Positions 19,116 to 26,284 of a DNA stretch of 37,536 nucleotides are shown here, piece after piece. A program made the position numbers and the translations under genes. Every line of letters begins with the position of its first letter. The first letter of the stretch is position 1. Below the pieces are notes generated by a model. That model was given only the letters and a program-made list of their open reading frames with translations, made no database searches and was not told where the DNA came from. Source of the stretch: Bacteroidota bacterium (GTDB lineage Bacteria > Bacteroidota > Bacteroidia > Sphingobacteriales > Sphingobacteriaceae); NCBI GenBank assembly GCA_013288685.1, contig JABDBM010000034.1, positions 1 to 37,536 of the forward strand. The letters run 5' to 3'.

Positions 19116-19245
19116 AGAAATTAACCACAGAGATCGCAGAGGAGGCACAAAGCACACAGAGATAAAAGAGAAAAAAAGTGGCGAACGCTTTAGCGCTATT
19201 AAAACTCAGCGTGCTCTGTCCATTCTCTGTTTCTCTGCGGTAAAA
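19116..19245 (+). repeat. CACAGAG-type intergenic repeat, copy 1
   Basis: The segment starts AGAAATTAACCACAGAGA and ends TTCTCTGTTTCTCTGCGGT. Its ends form an imperfect inverted repeat. A homologous copy in the opposite orientation lies at 32123-32260. It separates the SusD gene from the M14 peptidase gene. A 61-codon open frame across it is a by-product of the repeat. Confidence 0.8.
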
Positions 19246-19296
19246 CTGAACATACAATATACGAATTACTTTAAAACAATAACTCACCAAACATAA

Positions 19297-22038
19297 ATGA
19301 AAACAAACATCAGGGTCAGCGGTCTGCTCATCGCATTTTTGCTGACAGCGGTACAATTTGTATCGGCCCAAAACAGCTACTTTTTTCCGAAGTCCGGGCA
19401 ACTGGATAATAAAATCCCATCGCCCGAGCAATATCTGGGGTATCCCATCGGCTCCTTTTATACCCGCCATGACGAGGTGGTAAATTATTTGCGCGAACTG
19501 GCACGGGTTAGCGACCGCGTGCACGTGCAGGTTATCGGTAAAACTGTTGAACAGCGCGAACAAATCATTGTTACCGTAACCTCTCCGCAAAACTACGGCC
19601 ACCTGGAACAAATAAGACAGGAACATCTGAACCAGATAGACCCATCAAAACCCGTTGTGCCTAATAGTGCACCGGTAATTATCGACCTGGGCTATGGTGT
19701 GCACGGTAACGAAACATCAAGCACTGAGGTTAGTTTGCTGGTGGCTTACTACCTGGCCGCCAGCAATGATCCTGAAACTTTGAAATGGCTTTCGGAAGCG
19801 GTTATATTTATCGATCCTTCGTTAAATCCGGATGGACGCGACCGTGCAGCTAACTGGCATAACCAATACCATTCGAACCCTGCCGTTGGCGATCCTATTG
19901 ATAAAGAGCATACAGAAGGATGGCCCGCAGGTCGTGTGAACCATTATTTTACCGATTTAAACCGCGACTGGTTAAACCTTGTACAGGTTGAAAGCCGCAA
20001 TCGTGTGGAGTTTTTCCATCAATGGTATCCTAACGTGCAGATAGATTTTCACGAGCAGGGGGCTAATGCTACTTACTATTTTGAACCAACACCCACCCGC
20101 CATTATAGCCCTATTATACCCCAGTTTTTATACGAAGAAGGCATTGTACTGGCAAAGTATAATGCGACAGCCCTGGATAATATAGGCTCGCTGTATTTTA
20201 CCAAAGAGGGTTATGACAACCTTTCGCCTATTTACGGCTCAACCTATCCTAAATTTTTTGGAGCGGTAGCAGCCACTTATGAGCAAGCCAGCTCGCGCGG
20301 AATTTTGCAGGATACGCCCAATGGCCCGCTTACTTTTGCTTTCACCATTCGCAATCACCTAACTACCAGTTTCTCCACTATCAGGGCATCGGTAGCTGAA
20401 AAAGCCAATTTGTTTAAAACACAAAAAGACTTTTTTAAATACGCGTTGGAGCAGGGTCAAAAAAGTGCCACCAAAGCTTATGTTTTTGGCGATAACAAAG
20501 ATGCAGGCCTTACTCAAAAGTTTTTAGGGTTGCTGTTGCAACATCGCGTAAAGGTGTATGGATTGAGCGAAAATATTACCGAACAGGGTAAGACCTTTCA
20601 AAAAGGCAAAGCCTATTTGGTGCCTTCCGATCAGCCGAATTATTTGATTGTACATTCCCTGTTCGAAGAAAACATTTTACAGGATAGTATCTATTACGAC
20701 AATACAGGCTGGAGCATTATTCACGCTTATGGCCTGAAATATGCAAAACTTGCAGCCGCCGTTAGCAGGGGAGAGCAGGTAACTGCCGTGAATTTGAATA
20801 AAGGAAACATTGAAGGCGGCGAATCAAAATTGGCTTATATTATAAGCTATACCGATTACAATGCAAGCAGAGCGCTTTATCATTTGTTGGTTAAAAACAT
20901 ATTGGTGAAAACTGCTTTCAAACCATTTTCTGCCGCCGTTGGCGATAGCAAACGTCCGTGCGGACCAGGCACCCTGATTATACCGGTTGCCGGGCAAACG
21001 ATATCGGCCGATTCACTTTATAAAGCCGTGCAGGAAATAACTGCCGAAGCACATATTAATGCATTGTCGGTATCCACCGGCTTTAGCGCAGAAGGTATTG
21101 ATTTGGGCAGCAGCAACATTAAAGCAGTTAAGAAACCGGAAGTTGCTTTAGCGTTCGGCCAGGGTGTAACTGCATCAGAGGCCGGGCAGGTTTGGTTTTT
21201 ATTAAATCAGCAACTCGATTTGCCGGTTACAAAAATTGACCTCGCCAATTTTCAGCGGGCATCGTTAAAAAAATATACCACACTTGTTTTGCCAGGTGGT
21301 AACTATAGCGCATGGGACAAGGCTACAGTTGATAAAATTAAAGAATGGGTTAACCAGGGCGGTACGTTGATCACTTTTCAAACAGCAAGCGCCTGGGCGA
21401 TAAAACAGGAAATTGTGAAGGAACGGCTTTCGGAAGCTGATGCTTCCGGTGGTGGTCGCGGCGCGCGTAATGCTGGCCAGGTAAGTGGGCCAACTACAAG
21501 GCCCGAAGGCACCGATACAACAGCCCGAACGGAGGGAAGACGCGGTAGCGGAGCAGCGATTGCAGCTCAACCGGGTCAACTCGATACAGCTGTAAGACGA
21601 GGAGGCAGACGTTCGGGCGAACGACTTGACTTTGCAAGACAGGAAGATGTGGAAGGCTCTAAAAGGGTAAACGGCGCAATCTTCCAGGCGGATATTGATA
21701 TTACCCATCCGATAGCGTTTGGTTTAACCTCGCGTAAGCTGTATATCAATAAAAACGGACCGACAATTTTATTGCCAAGTACAAACAGATACGCAACTGT
21801 GGCGCAGTATAACGGCAGACCTTTTATAAACGGTTATGCCTCGAAAGATAATATTGGTAAAGTGGCCAACTCAGCAGCAATTATAGCAACCGGCAGTGGC
21901 AGCGGCGAAGTGATTTTGTTTGCCGATGATCCAACCTATCGGGGTTACTGGTTAGGAACAGCCCGTTTGTTTTTAAACTCAGTTTTCTTTGGTAACCTGA
22001 TTGGTGGCGGCGGAAGAGAAGGCGCGGGAGAAGAATAA
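19297..22038 (+). CDS. M14-family zinc carboxypeptidase, exported, with C-terminal DJ-1/GATase-like region
   Basis: The product has 913 residues with a signal peptide ending 'VQFVSAQ'. The zinc site of M14 peptidases is visible: H136-G-N-E139 ('GYGVHGNETSS') and H252 ('IDFHEQG'). 'NPDGRDR' supplies the substrate-binding Arg (R181), and a 'TYEQASSRG' block probably carries the catalytic Glu. The C-terminal part (about 620-705 and 790-890) resembles a class I glutaminase/DJ-1 fold ('TLVLPGGNYSAWDKATVDKIKEW'). A Gly/Arg/Thr-rich low-complexity insert (about 712-775) interrupts it. I see one Cys in the whole protein. It probably trims peptides in the periplasm for the preceding SusCD pair. The 210-bp gap with a repeat leaves co-transcription open. 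Confidence 0.9.
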   Translation: MKTNIRVSGLLIAFLLTAVQFVSAQNSYFFPKSGQLDNKIPSPEQYLGYPIGSFYTRHDEVVNYLRELARVSDRVHVQVIGKTVEQREQIIVTVTSPQNYGHLEQIRQEHLNQIDPSKPVVPNSAPVIIDLGYGVHGNETSSTEVSLLVAYYLAASNDPETLKWLSEAVIFIDPSLNPDGRDRAANWHNQYHSNPAVGDPIDKEHTEGWPAGRVNHYFTDLNRDWLNLVQVESRNRVEFFHQWYPNVQIDFHEQGANATYYFEPTPTRHYSPIIPQFLYEEGIVLAKYNATALDNIGSLYFTKEGYDNLSPIYGSTYPKFFGAVAATYEQASSRGILQDTPNGPLTFAFTIRNHLTTSFSTIRASVAEKANLFKTQKDFFKYALEQGQKSATKAYVFGDNKDAGLTQKFLGLLLQHRVKVYGLSENITEQGKTFQKGKAYLVPSDQPNYLIVHSLFEENILQDSIYYDNTGWSIIHAYGLKYAKLAAAVSRGEQVTAVNLNKGNIEGGESKLAYIISYTDYNASRALYHLLVKNILVKTAFKPFSAAVGDSKRPCGPGTLIIPVAGQTISADSLYKAVQEITAEAHINALSVSTGFSAEGIDLGSSNIKAVKKPEVALAFGQGVTASEAGQVWFLLNQQLDLPVTKIDLANFQRASLKKYTTLVLPGGNYSAWDKATVDKIKEWVNQGGTLITFQTASAWAIKQEIVKERLSEADASGGGRGARNAGQVSGPTTRPEGTDTTARTEGRRGSGAAIAAQPGQLDTAVRRGGRRSGERLDFARQEDVEGSKRVNGAIFQADIDITHPIAFGLTSRKLYINKNGPTILLPSTNRYATVAQYNGRPFINGYASKDNIGKVANSAAIIATGSGSGEVILFADDPTYRGYWLGTARLFLNSVFFGNLIGGGGREGAGEE

Positions 22039-22047
22039 AAACATTTT

Positions 22048-22082
22048 GAGGACGGGCCTTGCAATTTCGCAGGTTCGTCCTC
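22048..22082 (+). terminator. Long hairpin after the M14 gene
   Basis: GAGGACG (22048-22054) pairs with CGTCCTC (22076-22082), and the stem extends inward through two G-T pairs and a bulge to about 14 bp around an AATTTC loop. There is no T run directly after it, so termination is likely but not certain. The tRNA-Cys gene follows 6 bp later. Confidence 0.6.
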
Positions 22083-22088
22083 TTATAT

Positions 22089-22159
22089 GGTCAGGTGGCC
22101 GAGTGGCAAGGCAAGGGCCTGCAAAACCTTATACGGTGGTTCGAGTCCGCCTCTGACCT
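22089..22159 (+). tRNA. tRNA-Cys (anticodon GCA)
   Basis: The acceptor stem GGTCAGG (22089-22095) pairs with TCTGACC (22152-22158), with one G-T pair at the base. The discriminator is T at 22159, as typical for tRNA-Cys. The anticodon loop CTGCAAA gives anticodon GCA. The T-arm contains GGTTCGAGTCC. The last anticodon-stem pair reads C-A rather than a Watson-Crick pair. CCA is not encoded. It lies just upstream of a cysteine-linked operon. Confidence 0.93.
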
Positions 22160-22230
22160 CGAATAACAGCACATAGTTTTTTTGTAAAAACCTCAGTACA
22201 AATTTCATTAAACGAATAGAAAGTTTATTT

Positions 22231-22264
22231 TTGTCTATTAAATCTATAGACAAACTATTTATTA
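22231..22264 (+). promoter_or_regulatory. Operator and promoter of the ATP-grasp / monooxygenase / Rrf2 operon
   Basis: The most symmetric site of the set: GTCTAT-TAAATCT-ATAGAC at 22234-22252, extended to 8-bp arms TTTGTCTA (22231-22238) and TAGACAAA (22248-22255). The TTTG may also be the -33 box, with TATTTATT at 22257-22264 as -7 box, 22 bp apart. The ATG at 22271 would be at or very near the transcription start. The operon encodes an Rrf2 regulator, so autoregulation is likely. Confidence 0.65.
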
Positions 22265-22270
22265 ATTATT

Positions 22271-23236
22271 ATGCGTCCATTTGTCATATCGCACGAACAT
22301 CCCGATTGGTTTAAACCATTATTTGCAGAACTTGAAAAACGCGGAATTCCTTATAAAACAGTAAACCCGACGGCGCATCATTTTTCAATTGAGGCGCCAA
22401 AGCCCGATTTTGATTTATTTTTTAACAGGATGAGCCCTTCAGCTTACCTGCGCGATGGCATACAGGGAACCTTTTACACACTGAATTATCTGAAATTTTT
22501 AGAAAATCATGGTGTAAGAGTAATTAATGGTTATAAGGCTTTCACTTACGAAACATCAAAGGCGCTGCAATTGCTGCTATTGGAGCAGTTAGGAATTAAA
22601 TATCCAAAATCAAGGGTTGTAAATCATGTTTCTGAGGTTGAAGCGGCAACCGAAGGCCTACGTTTTCCTATTGTGGTAAAAGCTAATATAGGCGGCAGCG
22701 GCGCGGGTATAGAGAAATTTAATACCATTGAAGAACTAAGGGAGGCAATAACCGCTGGAAATATTGACTTTGGCATTGATCATACTGCGTTGGTGCAGGA
22801 GTTCATCCCAGCAAGAGGCGGTTATATAACGCGTGTAGAAACTTTGGGTGGTAAGTATTTATATGCTATCAGGGTTTACACCACGGGAGAAAGCTTTAAC
22901 CTGTGCCCTGCAGATATCTGCCAAACCACAACCGGGCAGGAGTTGGTGCGCAATGCCTGTGCATTGGATGCGCCCAAAAACGGGCTGAAGGTGGAAGCAT
23001 TTACGCCGTCGGACGAGATAATCAAGAACATTGAAACAATTGTGCAGCACAGTGGCATAGATGTGGGCGGTATAGAATATATTATAGATGACAGAGACGG
23101 CGAAGTGTTGTATTACGATGTTAATGCCCTATCAAACTTTGTTGCCGATGCGGTGAGTGTAATTGGTTTTAATCCGCACGAAAGACTGGTTGATTTTTTA
23201 GCAGAACAGGTTACAGAAAATATTTTAACTAAATAA
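22271..23236 (+). CDS. ATP-grasp (RimK-like) ligase of unknown substrate
   Basis: The product has 321 residues. Residues 90-300 show the ATP-grasp fold: 'KALQLLLLEQLGIKYPKSRVV', the ATP-binding strand with K137 and the glycine loop 'ANIGGSGAGI', the E177 region 'ALVQEFIPARGG', and the metal-binding end with E269 ('VGGIEYI') and D283-x-N285 ('YYDVNALSNF'). Such enzymes join a carboxylate to an amine or thiol via an acyl phosphate. The start lies 19 bp after the palindrome, and the next gene follows after 2 bp. The operon partners suggest a sulfur-related substrate (for example a Cys- or sulfonate-containing peptide), but the sequence does not show which. Confidence 0.85.
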   Translation: MRPFVISHEHPDWFKPLFAELEKRGIPYKTVNPTAHHFSIEAPKPDFDLFFNRMSPSAYLRDGIQGTFYTLNYLKFLENHGVRVINGYKAFTYETSKALQLLLLEQLGIKYPKSRVVNHVSEVEAATEGLRFPIVVKANIGGSGAGIEKFNTIEELREAITAGNIDFGIDHTALVQEFIPARGGYITRVETLGGKYLYAIRVYTTGESFNLCPADICQTTTGQELVRNACALDAPKNGLKVEAFTPSDEIIKNIETIVQHSGIDVGGIEYIIDDRDGEVLYYDVNALSNFVADAVSVIGFNPHERLVDFLAEQVTENILTK

Positions 23237-23238
23237 AT

Positions 23239-24273
23239 ATGAGATACGGATACTGGTTACCCGTTTTTGGAGGATGGCTGCGCAACATTGAAGACGAGCA
23301 AATGCAGCCTACCTGGGATTATGTAAAGCGCCTGGCGATAAGAAGCGAAGAAATAGGCTTCGACCTGGCTTTGATAGCCGAGTTATACCTGAATGATATA
23401 AAAGGGGAGCAGGCGCCCTCACTGGATGCGTGGTCAACCGCCGCAGCATTGGCTGCGGTGACCAGCAAGCAGGAATTGATGGTTGCCGTAAGACCCACTT
23501 TCCATAATCCGGCCTTGCTGGCCAAACAGGCTGCTAATATTGATCACATCAGTAATGGCAGGATATCCTTAAACCTCGTATCGTCATGGTGGAAGGATGA
23601 AGCAGAGAAGTACGGTATTAACTTTGAACAACACGATGACCGTTATGCCCGCTCATCAGAATGGCTGGAGGTGCTGGATAACGTTTGGAAAAGGGATCAT
23701 TACTCTTTCGAGGGTAAATATTATAAGGTAAATGATAATGTGCTGCAACCAAAGCCGGTGTCTAATCCACGGCCGCCAATTTATGCAGGTGGCGAATCGG
23801 AAGCGGCAAAGGAACTAATCTCGTCTAAATGCGACGGTTACGTAATGCACGGCGACTCGCCCGAGCTGGTTGCCAGGCGCATCAACGATTTGAGCGAACG
23901 CCGGGATAAAAAGAATTTACCGCCTATGCAGTTTGGGATTGCCGCTTACAGCATCATCCGCAACAGCGAAAAGCAAGTAAAACAGGAACTTGACAGGATA
24001 ACCAACGTAAAAGAAGGTAGTTCCGGCTATAAAAACTACCAGCAGTGGCTTTCGGGCACACAATTGGATCAACATGTTTCGCTGTATGATTATTCGGTTT
24101 CAAATCGCGGCCTTAGGTCAGGCTTGACCGGAACACCAGCACAAGTGCAGGATAGGATAGGGGAATTTGAAAAAGCGGGGATTAACTTTTTCTTATTGCA
24201 ATGTAGTCCGCAGTTGGAAGAAATGGAGCGTTTTGCTGATGCGGTAATTGAAAATAAATACACGCTTGCCTGA
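23239..24273 (+). CDS. LLM-class flavin-dependent monooxygenase, SfnG/SsuD-like (sulfone or sulfonate)
   Basis: The product has 344 residues of the bacterial-luciferase-like TIM-barrel family. Family blocks seen include 'YGYWLPVFGGWLR', 'EEIGFDLALIAE', 'VAVRPTFHNPALLAKQAANIDHISNGRISLNLVSSWWKDE', 'EHDDRYARSSEW'-like text (here 'QHDDRYARSSEW'), 'LQPKPVSNPRPPIYAGGESEAAKEL' and 'GTPAQVQDRIGEFEKAGINFFLLQCSP'. The closest match I recognise is the dimethylsulfone monooxygenase / alkanesulfonate monooxygenase branch, which uses FMNH2 and O2 to release sulfite or sulfinate. This would supply sulfur during starvation. No dedicated flavin reductase gene is present in the window. Confidence 0.85.
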   Translation: MRYGYWLPVFGGWLRNIEDEQMQPTWDYVKRLAIRSEEIGFDLALIAELYLNDIKGEQAPSLDAWSTAAALAAVTSKQELMVAVRPTFHNPALLAKQAANIDHISNGRISLNLVSSWWKDEAEKYGINFEQHDDRYARSSEWLEVLDNVWKRDHYSFEGKYYKVNDNVLQPKPVSNPRPPIYAGGESEAAKELISSKCDGYVMHGDSPELVARRINDLSERRDKKNLPPMQFGIAAYSIIRNSEKQVKQELDRITNVKEGSSGYKNYQQWLSGTQLDQHVSLYDYSVSNRGLRSGLTGTPAQVQDRIGEFEKAGINFFLLQCSPQLEEMERFADAVIENKYTLA

Positions 24274-24276
24274 TAT

Positions 24277-24729
24277 ATGCTGTCGAAAAAAGCCAAATAC
24301 GCGATAAAGGCGCTTATATTTATTGCGAAAGATGCGGATAAATCGCCATTGCCGGTTTCAATAATCGCTGAACGGGAAAAAATTCCGAAAAAGTCGTTAG
24401 AGTCAATCTTACTGGAATTACGGAATGCCGGTTATTTGTATAGCAAAAAGGGGATAAGCGGCGGCTACGTATTAAGTAAATCGCCCGAAGAAATATCTTT
24501 GGTTGGGATAGTCAGGCTAATGGATGGCCCGATAGCCAGGGTATCCTGTGCCAGCGCGTTCCATTATCGCAGCTGCGAAGAATGCCTTGATGAAGCTGCG
24601 TGCAGTATTAAAAAGGTTTATCTTAAAATTCGAGAGGAAGAGCTTAAAATCTTGTCGGAAACAAGTATTGCTGATATGATCAGTAATGAGCAATTAACCA
24701 GCTGTAACTTGATATTGGAGCACGCCTGA
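24277..24729 (+). CDS. Rrf2-family transcriptional regulator with four clustered cysteines
   Basis: The product has 150 residues. The N-terminal winged helix-turn-helix is typical ('LSKKAKYAIKALIFIAKD', 'PVSIIAEREKIPKKSLESILLELRNAGYLYSKKGISGGYVLSK'). The sensor part has C91-x8-C100-x2-C103-x5-C109, which could hold an Fe-S cluster or react with thiols; the IscR/NsrR branch uses three Cys in the same region, CymR uses a partner protein. It is 3 bp after the monooxygenase gene and last in the operon. It is the best candidate to bind the palindrome found at six promoters. Whether it represses or activates is not visible. Confidence 0.92.
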   Translation: MLSKKAKYAIKALIFIAKDADKSPLPVSIIAEREKIPKKSLESILLELRNAGYLYSKKGISGGYVLSKSPEEISLVGIVRLMDGPIARVSCASAFHYRSCEECLDEAACSIKKVYLKIREEELKILSETSIADMISNEQLTSCNLILEHA

Positions 24730-24762
24730 CCGGATTATTTAATTTTTTGCCGGTGATTCAGC

Positions 24763-24805
24763 CCCCGGTCGACCAATGTTTCAGTAACGGGGAAAGTTTT
24801 TTTTT
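24763..24805 (+). terminator. Intrinsic terminator after the Rrf2 operon
   Basis: CCCCG (24763-24767) pairs with CGGGG (24788-24792) and is followed by AAAG and nine T (24797-24805). It separates the operon from the next polycysteine-leader unit. Confidence 0.65.
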
Positions 24806-24848
24806 GATTTTTTAATAACAATTTAAAAATATATTTCTACTTTTATAA

Positions 24849-24867
24849 TTCTATAATATCCATAGAA
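24849..24867 (+). promoter_or_regulatory. Palindromic operator of unit C
   Basis: TTCTAT-AATATCC-ATAGAA, a perfect palindrome with arms extendable to AATTCTAT / ATAGAATT (24847-24869). The leader ATG (24878) follows 9 bp later. The -7 box is not clear; TATACAAT at 24872-24879 is the nearest candidate. Confidence 0.65.
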
Positions 24868-24877
24868 TTACTATACA

Positions 24878-24958
24878 ATGATTACTTATACCAATATATC
24901 ATTTCTTGTAACTACCGTTTCTCCTCGAAACAGCAGAGATTGTTGTTGTTGCCGATAA
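24878..24958 (+). CDS. Polycysteine leader peptide (26 aa), unit C
   Basis: The ORF starts MITYTNISF and ends RDCCCCR before TAA, so four consecutive Cys codons (TGT TGT TGT TGC) are followed by one Arg codon. It lies between the palindrome and the peroxiredoxin-like gene at 25062. Downstream are a short hairpin ACGGA/TCCGT (24961-24976) and a perfect ACCATG-TAT-CATGGT hairpin (25009-25023), but no clear intrinsic terminator. Control here may work through Rho or through masking of the gene start rather than a classic attenuator (inference). Confidence 0.8.
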   Translation: MITYTNISFLVTTVSPRNSRDCCCCR

Positions 24959-25061
24959 TTACGGACCTCATTCCGTTTTCTCCGCTCTTATTCCATTATA
25001 AAACAACTACCATGTATCATGGTAAAATACAGCAACTCAAACTAATCAGAATAATAAAATT

Positions 25062-25700
25062 ATGACCATCTCTAACAACACCGCAATTGATTTTGAACTT
25101 TCTGAAATAATTGCAGAACTGGAAATCCCTGTAAGAAAAATAAAACCGCTAAAGCCGTTAAAAGCAGGTAATAGTATTTATGATTTAATATTGCTAAAAG
25201 ACAACATAAATAAACAGCGGTTTTTGAAAAGCGCTGTAACAAACAGCTCGGTTTTGCTGAAGCAGTTTTCAGGAAAACCGCTGGTAATTTGTTTCTATAG
25301 TTCGCAATGGCAAAAGCATGGCGTTCATTATCTCAATCAACTGAACGCCATTCATGCCGAAATCAAAGCGCTTGGAGCCAACCTGTTAGTGGTAAGTCCG
25401 GACGAGGGGACCCAGTTATTAGAGCAAACGATATGGGACAACAGTTTGTCTTTGAATTTTTATTTTGATTCGGATAACGCTATCGCCCGGAAATTCGGTA
25501 TTTACTCGGATGAAGACCCCGCCTGGAACAACTATCCCGGAATTGATGTAAACGTCCCGTTATTAGCTGCTTATGTTTTGAATGCAGATCATCAAATTGT
25601 TTTTGATCATATTGACAGGGCGTTGGAAGGAGCTGACTTTTCATCCGGTTTATTGGATGTGTTGGGCGCGGGGGTGTTGCAGAAGAGGAAATCGGCTTGA
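25062..25700 (+). CDS. Peroxiredoxin-like (AhpC/TSA-fold) protein lacking active-site cysteines
   Basis: The product has 212 residues with no signal peptide. Residues 60-205 follow the thioredoxin-fold peroxiredoxin-like pattern: 'LKQFSGKPLVICFYSSQW', then 'LNQLNAIHAEIKALGANLLVVSPDEG', 'LNFYFDSDNAIARKFGIY' and 'AYVLNADHQIVFDHID'. In relatives the first strand is followed by a W-C-x-x-C or T-x-x-C active site; here residues 84-87 after W83 read Q-K-H-G. The one Cys (C77) sits inside the preceding strand, so a peroxidase reaction is unlikely. It may be a chaperone-like or regulatory relative, or a sulfur-free stand-in. It follows the polycysteine leader by 103 bp. Confidence 0.8.
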   Translation: MTISNNTAIDFELSEIIAELEIPVRKIKPLKPLKAGNSIYDLILLKDNINKQRFLKSAVTNSSVLLKQFSGKPLVICFYSSQWQKHGVHYLNQLNAIHAEIKALGANLLVVSPDEGTQLLEQTIWDNSLSLNFYFDSDNAIARKFGIYSDEDPAWNNYPGIDVNVPLLAAYVLNADHQIVFDHIDRALEGADFSSGLLDVLGAGVLQKRKSA

Positions 25701-25740
25701 TTAAACACCAAAACTTTTCGGGTAACTTTAATTTATTTGA

Positions 25741-25890
25741 CGGCACCGTTAGGTGTCAAATATCGGTAGAAAGCAGGGAAAAAATAGAAACCCGCGCCGT
25801 TAGATGCGGCACCTTGCGAATGTGGCGTACCTAACGGCATGCAGATGGCGGGTTGTTGTATTTCCATCAATATTTTGCACCTGACGGCGC
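25741..25890. repeat. Nested inverted-repeat element (CCGTTAGGTG family)
   Basis: Four variants of one core are arranged as two nested inverted repeats: CCGTTAGGTG near 25746 and CACCTGACGG near 25878 form the outer arms; GCCGTTAGATGC near 25796 and GTACCTAACGGC near 25827 form the inner arms, with AACCCGC / GCGGGTT inside. This resembles the small palindromic intergenic repeats common in Bacteroidota genomes. It contains no gene. Confidence 0.7.
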
Positions 25891-25951
25891 AACCCTAAAC
25901 TATAAAACTTTGTTTAATGACATTGCGTCACCCCCGAAACAACGCCGGTAG

Positions 25952-26150
25952 CTATTGTTTCAGCGCCGGGTCCCAATGTTCTGCTATTTTTCCATTTTCA
26001 ATCCGGAACATATCGAACCAGGTGGTAGTGTATTTTTTAGCAGGACCTTTTGGATCAGGGCGATAACCGTGGGACCGTGCGCGTAGCGATGGCCAATTGC
26101 CTGGCGGCGGCATCGGCTAAGGCTGTTTGTTTTGATTTCGGATCTGCCAT
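25952..26150 (-). pseudogene. Remnant of a SnoaL-like (NTF2-fold) protein gene, internally deleted and frameshifted
   Basis: On the minus strand an ATG at 26150 opens with MADPKSKQTALADAAARQLA. Further on, in another frame, the C-terminal signature of SnoaL-like proteins appears: 'HGYRPDPKGPAKKYTTTW', then 'FDMFRIENGKIAEHWDPALKQ' and a stop at 25952-25954. The span is 199 nt, not a multiple of three, against an expected ~130 codons, so the middle (perhaps 60-70 codons) is missing near 26085. A degenerate copy of the operator palindrome lies upstream (26196-26214), so the intact gene may have belonged to the same regulon. Confidence 0.75.
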
Positions 26151-26195
26151 TTTGATTTTGGATATTATAGTTTTATTGCATTTGTTATTGCAATA

Positions 26196-26214
26196 AAATA
26201 TAATTCCTATAGAA
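26196..26214 (-). promoter_or_regulatory. Degenerate operator upstream of the SnoaL-like remnant
   Basis: Reads TTCTAT-AGGAATT-ATATTT on the minus strand, so the left half-site fits and the right does not. A second half-site (ATTCC-ATAGAA on the minus strand) lies at about 26283-26295. Confidence 0.35.
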
Positions 26215-26284
26215 TAACTTTTTTTAAAATTTAGTGCAACTTGCTGTAAGTCAATAAGAAATGTTGATTTACAGTCAGTTTTAT

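Noticed and set aside
19111..19296. 61-codon plus-strand frame before the M14 gene
   Set aside because: It lies mostly in the CACAGAG repeat and its product has no signal or domain.
19048..19626. 192-codon minus-strand open frame
   Set aside because: It runs antisense through the end of the SusD gene, the repeat and the start of the M14 gene and has no recognisable protein pattern.
21265..21708. 147-codon minus-strand open frame
   Set aside because: It is antisense to the M14 gene, created by the low-complexity segment.
22089..22271. tRNA-Cys as an integration site for a mobile element
   Set aside because: No integrase gene, no duplicated tRNA 3' end and no phage genes are seen nearby.
25062..25700. 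Active peroxiredoxin
   Set aside because: The expected active-site Cys positions are Q-K-H-G; only a buried-looking Cys remains.
25841..25870. A further polycysteine leader at the TTGTTGT stretch near 25853
   Set aside because: Neither strand gives a start-to-stop frame with a Cys run there; it is part of the repeat.
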